Source: Lota lota (taxonomy: Eukaryota > Chordata > Actinopteri > Gadiformes > Lotidae). Taken from it: 64,000 nucleotides of DNA. The notes beneath the pieces are model-generated. The model did no database searches and was not told the origin of the DNA. It was given only the letters and a program-made list of their open reading frames with translations. Of the stretch, positions 13,748-23,430 are shown piece by piece. The first letter of the stretch is position 1; each line of letters begins with the position of its first letter. The stretch covers positions 187,190-251,189 of the forward strand of contig JACYXH010000718.1 of the NCBI GenBank assembly GCA_026745465.1, written 5' to 3'. Both the position numbers and the translations under genes were made by a program.

Positions 13748-14575
13748 GTATATTATGAGGGAAAAACGAAGCGGGTCGGTCCTTCTGCTGCCTGGCGATG
13801 CTGCTGTCGGCAGCGTCGAAGAGGCATGGTCTTGCTGCGGTGGGCGCAAAAATGGGAATCTAATCCACGTCGTCAGGTCCACATAATTCGTTTCCGACTG
13901 TCATGGCCGATAGGCAGAGGAGAGCAGGTTATGTTGTTTACATCCGCAGTGCTCTGTGAGGCACAGACATACAATCAGTCCCAGAGCGGCGAGCTGTTTT
14001 TGAGGACGGTCGGAAGGCAGCGGCTTTACTTTCGAACGCCATACGGCGTCCGGACAGAGCAATGCTGCTAGAGGGTGACTGCAAGCGAGGTATCCCACTC
14101 GCCTGTGTGGTGATCCACCCCTCCACCCTGCTAAGACAGTGAAAAAACCTTCACTGGCACCTTCAGGGAACCGTGCCACTAGATCAGCAAACGGTGTGGC
14201 TCCGCCGGGGGGTGGCCATGGTGTGCTCCGCACCCAGGCAACGAAGCACGAAGTGTGCTCGTTGCCTGGTGGAAGCACCGCCAGTCAACGGAGGAGGTGC
14301 AGAGAGGCCGTGAAGGGCCGTTCGTCTGCGGGTCTGTCACGCCGCCGCTGGTTTTCTTCATATTTGGTCAAAGTAGTAGACTGGTAGATGACTGGTTCAA
14401 GCAATTGCTGAAAGAAAAAAGAGGACGAACGCTGCTGTGCGCCGCGTTATATACATGATGCCGTGGGGAATGTGGGCAGGGCCCACGTTGATTGGTACAC
14501 TGTTGAAATTTTCAGTGCATGCGAGTGCGTGTACGGGACGAGCCCAGAAGGCAAAGCCTAGACGGCGTAGCCTAC

Positions 14576-15053
14576 CTGTACGTATTGGACAATGATGCCT
14601 CGTCCTGATTGGATGCACTGTCTGTCAGTCTGCAACTAACAGATGTAGTTGCTTTCGCGGTGTTTTCACTCAGAGTAGTCATAGATACCATAGAGTGTCT
14701 ATGGTCTAGCTAGTTTTGGAGTTAGGAGCTGGAACAAAACGAACAATATGTAAGTTAAGTTTAATGTTAGAATATTTAGCTGCGAATCGGAAGCTAACTT
14801 TAGCGTCATCTCTATCTACAAAATTTTAGTTTTAGTTTTAGAATTTTAGATTTGAGGAATTAAATAATGAAAGATTATTTCGATCAAGGCTATACATACA
14901 CAGTAATACTTGATATACTTTCAACTTTGCACAACATTAAGATGAGTTTGCACACACTGAAAGCACCGCGAAAGCAAATACATCAGTGAGTTGCACACTG
15001 ACAGACAGTACATCCAATCAGGACAAGGTATCACTGTCCAATACGTACCAACC
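14576..15053. mobile_element. MITE with ~110-bp terminal inverted repeats
   Basis: The left end GTACGTATTGGACAATGATG… is complementary to the right end …TATCACTGTCCAATACGTAC. Complementarity continues through 'gattggatg(c/t)actgtctgtcag' and 'tttcgcggtg'. The spacer is AT-rich and has no coding potential. It abuts the outer end of the DIRS inverted repeat. The superfamily is not recognised. Confidence 0.75.
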
Positions 15054-15531
15054 TCTTAATTTTTTTTATGTACCTACCTTTTACGGTTTGAGTCTCTCTA
15101 ATGTTGTGTTTTGCTGTTGTGTTTTGTGATTTGCTGTTGTGTTTTGCACTTCAAGGCCACCGTACCGTAGCGCTGTACCATCAGTACAATCAGTGACAAT
15201 TGCTTCATCACAGGATCTTTCTTGCCTAAAAGACACCAGGTAAAAACAAAGCCTATAGAATCAACAAGATTCAAAACTAACGTTAACTGAAAGATAACTA
15301 AGATTCGACCTAAGGCTAAACAAAAATCCACTTGAGGACGTTCTTCCACAATGATATGATGGAATACGGCGGCAGCAGGTTTTTCCATGGAAAGAATCAG
15401 CGACTGGTGAGAAAAGGACAGGTTATTTATATGGTAAGGAAGTGCTGACAGTGATTGAATGATTGATGTGCATTGTCACGTGAGGAGCGCATGGGGATCG
15501 CTCCGTAATATGGGCCATGGAAAAAGAGACA
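15054..15531 (-). other. Putative retroelement leader downstream of a primer site; no gene seen
   Basis: On the minus strand this follows an LTR and a perfect tRNA-Pro primer site, so it should be the untranslated leader of a truncated LTR element. A short tandem phrase ('gttgtgttttgctgttgtg') lies near 15101-15145. No coding region is recognisable. Confidence 0.45.
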
Positions 15532-15549
15532 TCCCGGACGAGCCCCCAC
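15532..15549 (-). promoter_or_regulatory. Primer-binding site for tRNA-Pro
   Basis: The minus strand reads TGGGGGCTCGTCCGGGAT, 18 of 18 matching the classical retroviral site complementary to the 3' end of tRNA-Pro. It starts two bases after the end of the adjoining LTR (…GGGTCGTAACA), which is the expected spacing. Its position marks that LTR as a 5' LTR for something extending to lower coordinates. Confidence 0.85.
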
Positions 15550-15550
15550 T

Positions 15551-16051
15551 TGTTACGACCCCAATTGGTATCCAGGGGGATAAGAGCAGTAACAAAGAAT
15601 ATTGTTTTTCCGGGGGACAAGGAGGAGTAACAGACAGAGGTAAAAAAGTTAACAAAAGGGTTATTATGAGAACGATAACTGAGAACCACTTACCGAAAAG
15701 GGGGAAAGCACAAAACGAAACAACTAGTAATCACCAAAGCTACAACTAAACACTATCTAACTGAAGTACAGGGACCAAATAAAAGAGCTCACGCTACCAG
15801 TTCCAGGATAGCTAATACAAAATACAGCACTTGGATAACTAGCCTCCACACATGCAGCACGTTGACTGCTGAATGGCCCACTGGCCCTGTGCTCCTGTCT
15901 GTTCCCAGCTTTTATAAATCCTACTCTGAGCAGGTGAGCACAGTTGCCCTCAATTGCCTGATTGCTAGAGTTGCAGGAAGGAGGGGGGGGGGGGGCAACA
16001 GTCTGGGGAGAGAACACACTTAGACAAACAAAACACACTACGACCGTAATA
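15551..16051 (-). mobile_element. LTR (~501 bp), minus strand, shared between gypsy relic and leader
   Basis: The minus strand starts TATTACGGTCGTAGTG just after a purine tract (TTGGGGGGAG) and ends GGGGTCGTAACA. It contains a TATA-like 'ttataaaagctggg' near 15910 and an A/T-rich polyadenylation-like stretch near 15780. On the upstream side it follows the RNase H end of the gypsy relic, so it is that element's 3' LTR. On the downstream side it is followed by a primer site. The opening dinucleotide TA instead of TG suggests a point change. Confidence 0.75.
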
Positions 16052-16225
16052 CTCCCCCCAATAAGAGCAAATGAGTAGTTTGCAACATCAGAGCAACCAC
16101 TAACTCTATTTGTCACAGCACATGTGAAGTCGAATACCCACTTCCCCACTGTCACATAAGATGGTCTGTTACCTGTACATCTAGCGCAAAAAATGTACCA
16201 ATAGGTAACCTGCAATCAGACCACC

Positions 16226-17605
16226 TTACCCACGGGACAGTGCGTCCGCCACAATGTTGTCCGTCTCCTTGTGCCGGATCTCTAGATGGTAACCCTGCAC
16301 TAACAAAGCCCAACGCATTAACCTCTGGTTATGGTTGTACATCTGGGCTAGGAACACGAGAGGGTTATGGTCAGTGTACACAATCACTGGCAAGGAAATG
16401 GAACCCAACATACACCTCGAAATCCTGCAGCGCAAGTAGCATTGCTAAGGTCTCCTTCTCTATGGTGTAGTAGCTTAGCTGATGTCGTTTGGACTTAACT
16501 GAAAAGTAGCATACAGGATGGCACACATCTCACCCCCCGCGCCCCCCCCCCCCCCCCCCCCCCCCATCTTGCAGCACAGCACCGGCTCCAGAAGCACTGG
16601 CATCAACCTCTAACTTGAAAGGAAGAGAGAAGTTAGGCGCTGCCAGGACAGGGGCGCTGCAGAGAAGAGACTTTGCAGCAGTGAAGGCATGTTGACACTC
16701 ATCATTCCATGCAAAAGGCACAGCAGGGATACACAATTTAGTGAGAGGTGCAACCACGATAGAGAAGTTCTTACAAAAACAATGGTAGTACCCAGTCATA
16801 CCCAGAAATCTACGGAGCTCACGTCGGGTCATAGGAACCGGATAGGACAACACAGCAATGACTTTAGCGTCCACCGGACGGACCTGTCCGTGACCCACCT
16901 GTTTCCCCAGGAATGTGATGGTAGCCTTACCAAACTCACATTTGGCAAGGTTTAGAGTCAAAGATGCCTCCACGAGCCGCTGGAACACCACGTTCAAGCT
17001 GGCTAGATGGTCAGCCCAGGTGTCAGAGTACACCACCATATCATCAAGATACACATTGCAACAGAGAACATCCCCCAACACTAGATGCATCAAGCACTGA
17101 AAAGTAGCGGGTGCATTTCTCATGCCAAAGGCCATTACTGTGAACTGTAGAAAATGGTCAGGTATTACAAAAGCTAAAATATCCGAAGCTCGCGAGGTTA
17201 AAGGAACTAATATCCCTTTAACAGATCTAACTTCGTAATGAACAGCGCTGGGCCAATGCTGTCTATACAATCTTCCATCCTAGGCAGTGGGAAGGAATCT
17301 GGTACAGTAACTGCATTGACTCTGCGGAAATCCGTACAAAAACGGGACGTGCAGGAGTACAGCAAACGGATTACATCTTTCTGCTGACAATCAGGAAGAT
17401 AGGATAGATGCGTTCCTATTTCAGACATCAACTCCGAATTCAGTAACCTACCACATTGTGGACCATTGGCAATTATAGCCAAACCATCATCAGACATGGC
17501 TTCCACACAAACCAACGAAGCAGAAAATGCTTCAGGAGTAACAGTATCCAAGATTACAATCTGCTTTACTTGTACAGCTTCCCTGGAATGATAAGGCTTA
17601 AGCAT
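16226..17605 (-). pseudogene. Ty3/gypsy RT and RNase H (element with IN upstream)
   Basis: Minus-strand fragments read CTDFRRVNAVTVPDSFPLPR, FITKLDLLKGY, TVMAFGMRNAPATFQ, an intact NVYLDDMVVYS active site (near 17040), FLGKQVGHGQ and FLGMTGYYHCF for RT. RNase H follows with VYTDHNPLVFLAQM and NIVADALSRG. Frame breaks occur near 17210, and a poly-C run (16541-16565) disrupts the RT/RNase H link. Part of the RT N-terminus is deleted between YSCTS and RFCTD. An acidic linker precedes RT, joined directly to the end of the integrase region, so RT lies downstream of IN. It is inactive. Confidence 0.85.
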
Positions 17606-19010
17606 GTTAATATGGCACAGCCGTGTTTTCCGTCAACGCTCAGGGGTGTGGATGATGTAATTGGTGGTAAACACCTTGCTCTCCACCACATACGGACCTG
17701 AGAAACGAGCTGTAAGAGCACATCCAGGCAAAGGTAGTAGTACCAGAACTTGATCGCCATGCTGTCATTCAACGGCTTTCCTGACGAACGTGTTTTCATA
17801 CTCTCATGGGAAGAGCAGAGTGCCTCTGTAGTCAACAAGGAGGCACAATGCAGACATTCCCTACACTGGGAGACAAATTCTAATACATTAGTCTCTTGAG
17901 TGGAATTTGACACAAACCACACCTTCAACACTTTAGGTGGACCACGCACATTATGACCAAATACCAGTTCAGCTGGGCTGAACCCGAGAGACTCCTGGGT
18001 AGCATCACGAATGGCAAAGAGAACAAAGGGAAGCTCCTCATTTCAATCCTTCTTTGTATTGTGACAGTACTTCCGTAACATTGACTTCAAAGTCTGATGC
18101 CAACGTTCAAGTGCACGTTCCGCAAGGGGATTGCCTCAGGAAAATGAGTGGTAACACACATCACAGTTAGCAAGAACTGATTACCAGACATCTTGGGCAG
18201 AGGGCCAACGCAATCTACAATTACCCATGCGAAATGCTCACTAACAGCAAGAATAGGTCGTAAGGGGGCCGGAGGCACTACTTGATTGAGTTTTCTGACA
18301 ATTGTTGTTATTTAAAAAGGCAAGACGATGTTAAACTTGGAAACCCGGTAAAAAGAAGCAAAGATGCAAGTCGAATTAATTATGCGGTATGGAGTTTTAT
18401 TCCAATGCTAATATAGAACACAAAAATGTCAAATCTCGATACATGCTACAATCTCTACAGCGCGCTGTATTCCTGTCGATGGGTCCACGTCTTTTAAGAT
18501 GTGCACCCGCGAGAGAACACCGGAGAAGAGAGCGAGCTCCCTTCGGAAATTGGTTATATGTTCCCCTCTCCTCAGCTGGGGGTCTTCGTTGAGGGGGGGT
18601 TAGTGTTCCATGGGCACTATTCCGTTGGGGGAATGCAACAGTATCTTGGCCGCATACTGTATATTTACATACGGCCGCGCTTCACAAGGTGTCGTTATGG
18701 CCGCGCTCCACAAGGTGTCGTTCGCCTCGGTAGAAGTGTCAGGTTACAACTCGGCAGACATATCGAGTTACGCGTTTTTTCTACAACACAATCTGGCAGG
18801 TGCGGCAGGTTTTACAAAAACGCTTAACATCAGCTTTCATTCCTGGCCAAAATAAATGTTTCAACATTCGGTCATATGTCTTTGTGACACCTAAATGACC
18901 AGATGCTCATGCGCTTATTCTAGCACCTGCTGCTGACAACCAATTGGAACCACTATCTGTTGAACCATGCCCCAATCCTCAATCCTGAGTCACCTGATGA
19001 TTCGCCTAGC
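17606..19010 (-). pseudogene. Ty3/gypsy integrase region upstream of RT, split by a solo LTR
   Basis: From 18920 to 18793 the minus strand encodes an integrase zinc-finger segment (HLFWPGMKADVKRFCKTCRTC). After the inserted LTR, 18298-18087 gives the start of the catalytic core (WVIVDCVGPLPKMSG). The middle of the core is deleted, so the first Asp is followed quickly by a segment holding the last acidic residue (ERALERWHQTLKSML). The C-terminal part continues through SPAELVFGHNVRGP and ends in a linker joined to the RT region (MLKPYHSRE). The integrase therefore precedes RT in transcription. Confidence 0.75.
18303..18788. mobile_element. Solo LTR (486 bp) with 4-bp target duplication CAAT, inside integrase
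   Basis: The unit begins TGTTGTTATTTAAAAAGG and ends TTTTTTCTACAACA, with CAAT at 18299-18302 and 18789-18792. The minus-strand integrase reading (CRTCQ… then KLNQVVPPAP) is broken exactly at this block. An AATAAA on the minus strand near 18400 suggests that orientation. No internal sequence remains. Confidence 0.8.
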
Positions 19011-19029
19011 CGCGAAACCCACTTGCGCA

Positions 19030-19776
19030 TCAACACCCCGTCATCCATTGACGGGGTATCAAAGCGAAACACTTTGATAGGGAAGAATCCATTTTCTGAG
19101 CACTAATCAGTGCTTCATGAGTCAATAACAACGGTACCTCAGAAGCACTAACAAACTCTTCCATCTCTTCACGCTCCTTTAATGTGCAATCCACCAACCC
19201 ATCAGAAGGTGACAACCCTTCCTCAGACGAAATAGAAGAAAATAGGGAGTCAGACAACTCTACCTCTTGAGCCTGTTTTTTAGCTTGAGCCCTAGTCAAA
19301 ACACTAACCTTAAACACATCCGGATGATGGTTAACCAGGTCATCAGGTTCAGATTCAGTAATAGGAACACTAACAACCTCAGCAGCAGGGTAGACCTTCC
19401 CTCCCGCTATGTCGTTGCCCATTATGAAGTCAACGACTTCGACAGGAAAACAGGGGTGGACAGCAACTGGGAAGAAACCCGTAATCAAATCAGATTTTAC
19501 ATGGACGTAATGAAGAGGTGCGGGTACAAAACTCATCCCGATACCTCTCATTATAGTACTTGTGTCATAGGCAGAGGTATCACTCACGGGCAGGATTCTA
19601 GAAAGAATGAATGACTGAGAGCCACCAGTGTCTCGCAGCACTGTGACTGAACGCTGGTCCTCCAACTTTCCAGTGAGAGACACAGATCCGGTAAAGATGA
19701 AAGGCTTACAACACTCATCAGGTATGTTTTTATCTACAGGGCGGCTACCGGAGGACACTGTTTTAATTAAACCCAT
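19030..19776 (-). pseudogene. Ty3/gypsy retropepsin-like protease region
   Basis: An open minus-strand stretch of 248 codons includes VTVLRDTGGSQSFILS, a retropepsin active-site motif (DTG), followed by a long hydrophilic acidic linker (SSISSEEGLSPSDG) leading toward the integrase. It sits between the gag and integrase parts of the same minus-strand element. The reading frame is intact here although the element is broken elsewhere. Confidence 0.75.
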
Positions 19777-19796
19777 ACCCTTCGTCGGTTCGAAAA

Positions 19797-20726
19797 CTAT
19801 ATGTATAGTTTGTATGCCTCTTGTGCCTCTGGCACTAGCTCATACGCCCGAAGAATAGCGCTTTTTACCATCTCATACACAAGACTATCTTCAGTAGAGA
19901 GAGAAGCATACGCTTCCTGAGCCTCACCAGTTAACTTACACTGCAGAAGTATAGCCCACACATTCTTTGGCCAATGCAAAGTGACGGCAATGCGCTCGAA
20001 TGCACGAAAGTAGGACTCAATCTCAGTCTCTCGAAAAATAGGGACCATTGCAACATTCTTTCGTACATCAAAGGCATTATCAGAACCTGATGGTGACCGT
20101 CTGCCAGAGCTAAAGGCCATCACTGATGTCCTAGCGTCGACTTCACTCCTCTGCAACTCTAACTGACGCATCCTGATAGCTGTTTCTGCCTCCAATTTTT
20201 TCAACTCCAACTCCTTCCATGACTCTGACTCTGTCTTTTTCAACTCTGACTCTATTTCCAACTTTTTCAACTCTAACTCTCTCCTGAGTTGAAACTCTCA
20301 CTCATTTCTTTCCTGCGTCTCCTGCTGAAGACGAGCTACACAAAATGTCAATCGGGCCCCTCCCACAGAACCAGAAGGTGTCTCTATAGAGAGTGGCTCA
20401 AACCGTGGTATCGTGTAAGGTTTTACCTCTTCCTCACTACCCTCTCCACCTGGAGTAAAACCACCAGGCTGTGGCTCAATCGCTCCTTCCTGACTCTCAC
20501 GGATACGGCTGCGCAATTGCGCTTCCTGCCGCTGGGCGCGGGCACTGTGAGTGGCCGTGGCTTCACCTGCGATTGTGATACTTTGAGACCCTCTTTGATA
20601 TAAAATAGACCCCAGGTCTATAGCTCACTTGTTAGTGTCCTTGACTCCTAAATCACCTACTCATTGCATCACTTCCTGTAGGGCTACGGCCTCCTTATTG
20701 ATCATTCTAGTGTATGTTAAAGCCAT
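19797..20726 (-). pseudogene. Ty3/gypsy gag with SCAN-like capsid fold
   Basis: The minus-strand start MALTYTRMINKEAVALQEVM (ATG at 20726-20724) leads, through at least three in-frame stops (near 20660, 20630 and 20298), into a coiled-coil rich in Glu/Lys/Leu. A capsid-like segment follows (FRAFERIAVTLHWPKNVWAILLQ…GEAQEAYASL…VYEMVKSAILRAYEL). This type of segment is related to SCAN domains. Three TGA stops make it a pseudogene. Upstream of 20740 the 5' leader and 5' LTR are missing. Confidence 0.75.
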
Positions 20727-20759
20727 CTTTAAATGACACCACCTCCACTGGGGCATGGC

Positions 20760-21709
20760 AACAAGTCTCTATATCCATATGGGGAGGGGGAGGGGGGTGC
20801 TTGTGTACAGTAGTGGTACACCATACATAAATAGGAAGCTTGCAATGAGCATTTCACTCAACAACAGAAATAGTCAATACACACTCAGGATGAGGAATGA
20901 CCTCTCACACATGATAAATTAATAAATAGTGTCAAATAAACCTGCCTCGTTAAATCAATGAGATTGGTATTTTGCTTTCACAAATAGGTTATCCATTGTG
21001 TCACTATCAAATCTGTCCATGCTAACACATCTCTCTGAGTGACTAACTAGCCCTCAGTGATTTGAGAGTCATGTTGATTGCAAAAGTAAATGATTAATTA
21101 CAATTTTATTGTGTTAACTGCGGTTTGCCTTCCAAAGGCACCGTAGAATATGTTTATATTTCCTAGCCAGCGAAACCTAGTTTACGCCAAAAACAAAACC
21201 ATTTACAGCTCCTCAGCTGCCACACTAACGTCGTTACGGCAACCAGCTGTGGTTTGAGTAAAAGCCGGCTAAATCATTTATCTTTAGATAAGTAAATGAC
21301 TGAAGTGCACTGTTGGTGATAAATCCTTATCTAGGTTTGTGTCAATTAACTTTTATATAGAACTCATAAACTGTGTTTACATTGTATACAATGTAAGCAC
21401 ACTTCACGTTGCTTACGAGTTTTTGAGTTCAACATGTATTTACCTCATCACAGCGTCCCGCTCCTATCACAGGACCCAAGAATCAATAATTTTTGGGATT
21501 GTTCAGAATATTGTGTTCATATTACACGTTCATGTATTAAATACAGGATATATGCGTGCATGTTACAGAAAATGAAATAATGGCCATAGGTCGTGAACAA
21601 GTGCATATGGATATATAGAAGAACTGGGGGGATGGGTGGGATTCCGAACAAAAATGTACCTCATGGTTCCACATGTTTGAAATACGTGTTGTGTAATATA
21701 ATATATAAA
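20760..21709. other. No gene recognised
   Basis: About 950 bases of AT-rich sequence between the truncated 5' end of the gypsy relic and the beginning of right-arm homology. It contains short ORFs without recognisable content. The gypsy 5' LTR would be expected here, but no sequence resembling the 15551-16051 LTR is visible. Confidence 0.5.
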
Positions 21710-21958
21710 ATTGGTTATTTCTGAAACAGAATATAGCCTACCCCGATTATATTCCATAAAAACCCCAAATGAGCATGAAAAACGCCACGAGCAGTTTAAC
21801 TAACTAACTAAACATCGTATACAATCAGTGAACGAAGATTATGACAATAAAAGGCACATTTCTAACTAGAACTGTTATCAAAACACATTTGAACGCCGAA
21901 ATAAGCGTAATATTGCATGATGCCAAAGTTTTCTGGTTCTGAACTGGTTCTGAACTGA

Positions 21959-22270
21959 ATTTTGAAATCTATCAGCTTCCTCAGTCCCCATGCATAAATA
22001 CACACGAGTCCCACTTACCTGTGCCAGATTGCAATCGTACGTTAGTCACTCACTCCAGCGTTATTCCCAGTGCTTGTTTTTCTCAGTGTTACGAGACAAT
22101 TCCTAGTGCTTGTTTTTCCCAGTGTTACAAGACAATTGTTTTACTCCTGACGACGATATCTGCCTGCCATTTTTGTTCCTTTACTTGCATTTGTTCTTTG
22201 AACAATTCAATTCTCTTACTTGTTATTCCCTGTCGTCGTGCATTTTGAGTCCGCCATTGTACCGTGATAG
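21959..22270 (+). repeat. 5' LTR of the chromovirus (5'-truncated)
   Basis: It matches 26673-26987, starting at 'attttgaaatctatcagc' and ending 'gtaccgtgatag'. The first roughly 55 bases of the 3' LTR, including the expected TGTCATG terminus, are missing. They are replaced by a short duplication of flank (ggttctgaact occurs twice at 21934-21956). Confidence 0.85.
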
Positions 22271-22285
22271 TACAATCTGGCCAGC

Positions 22286-23416
22286 ATGGACTCAACCGAC
22301 TCTGAAGCGGTTCGATCAGCTCTGCGCACTCAAGCTCAACGTCTGCAGCAGCAGGAAGAACAACTCCATATTCATTGGAATGAGCTGGTGGCGACGGCTA
22401 ATTGCCAGGAGAACCAGGTGATCGGAGTGAGTGACCAGATTGCTCAGCTTGCCACTCAGTTTCAACGCCTCGCTACAAGGGAGTCGTCTACTGGAGGGTA
22501 CGCCGCCACTCCCGCTTAAACGTCTTCCAGTGGATATTCTACTGAACCAAGGACTTTCTCTTCGCCGTTTCCACATCTCGCTCTTCCAGATAGATTTTCT
22601 GGGGATTCCAGAGATTGCAGGGCATTCTTGACCCAGTGTGAACTCCATTTTGAGCTGCAGGCGGTCGCTTACCCTTCGGATAGAGCTAAAGTGGCGTTTA
22701 TTATCTCACATCTTTCTGGAAGAGCAGAGTCATGGGCAGCAGCTGAGTGGAGCCAGAAGTCTGCGGTATGTGACTCTTATATATGCTTTACTCAGACTTT
22801 CTCACAGATTTTTCTGCATGTTTCTCCCTGTAGGGAGGCTGCTCGTGCTTTGGTGGGATTACGACAAGCAAGATGTAGGGTTTCGGACTACGCCATTGAG
22901 TTTCGCACTCTGGCTGCTGAGAGCGGCTGGAATGCTTTGGCTCTTTCTGATGCATTCCTGTGTGGATTATCGGCTCAGGTGAAGGATCACTTGGCACCTT
23001 TGGACTTACCAGCGGATTTGGATTCGCTTATAGCACTGGCTATTAAGATAGACAAACGACTGCTGGAAAGGGAGAGAGAGGAACATCATGGAAGCTGTTT
23101 TGCAAGTGACCGGCAGAGGGAGCATTGGTCATCCAGAACTGCTCAGCGGTCTCAAACTGCTTCGTCAGACCTTCTCCGTCCGAGGATGTCTACCTCCAGA
23201 GTTCTTCATGACACCTCTTCTTCCACACCAGAACTACACCGACCTGTTATGTCATATTCCGGGACACTGGCAGCTGAGGAGCCGATGCAGTTGGGTAGAG
23301 CTCGCCTTTCTCCAGAGGAGCGACAACGTCGCATGAGAGAGGGACGCTGTCTCTACTGCGCCCAGCTGGGTCATCGTATTGCATTCTGTCCAGTAAAAGA
23401 CGGGGCTCATCAGTAA
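22286..23416 (+). pseudogene. Chromovirus gag with one premature stop
   Basis: The ATG lies 15 bases after the LTR. The frame stays the same to 23416 apart from a TAA at 22517-22519. Visible parts are an N-terminal coiled-coil (QAQRLQQQEEQL), a capsid segment (FLTQCELHFELQ…SHLSGRAESWAAAEW…EFRTLAAESGWN) and a zinc knuckle CLYCAQLGHRIAFC near the C-terminus, of the CX2CX4HX4C type. Gag would form the particle and bind RNA. Confidence 0.88.
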
Positions 23417-23430
23417 ACCAGAGGGCGCTG

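Larger units (their letters stand above)
9878..14575 (-). mobile_element. DIRS-like tyrosine-recombinase retrotransposon relic with inverted ends
   Basis: The ends form inverted repeats: 9900-10090 is complementary to 14575-14393, sharing a TATA-like stretch ('tatataaggcggcgcac') and the phrase 'cacgttgattggtac' or its complement. DIRS elements carry inverted rather than direct terminal repeats. Minus-strand coding matches the RT/RNase H region of that group, and the C-terminal end resembles the recombinase tail. A Tc1 fragment interrupts it. Many frame breaks and a large internal deletion make it inactive. A further copy of the terminal motif 'ctaggcttcgccttatggg' occurs at 10391, possibly a remnant of the internal complementary region typical of DIRS. 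Confidence 0.75.
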
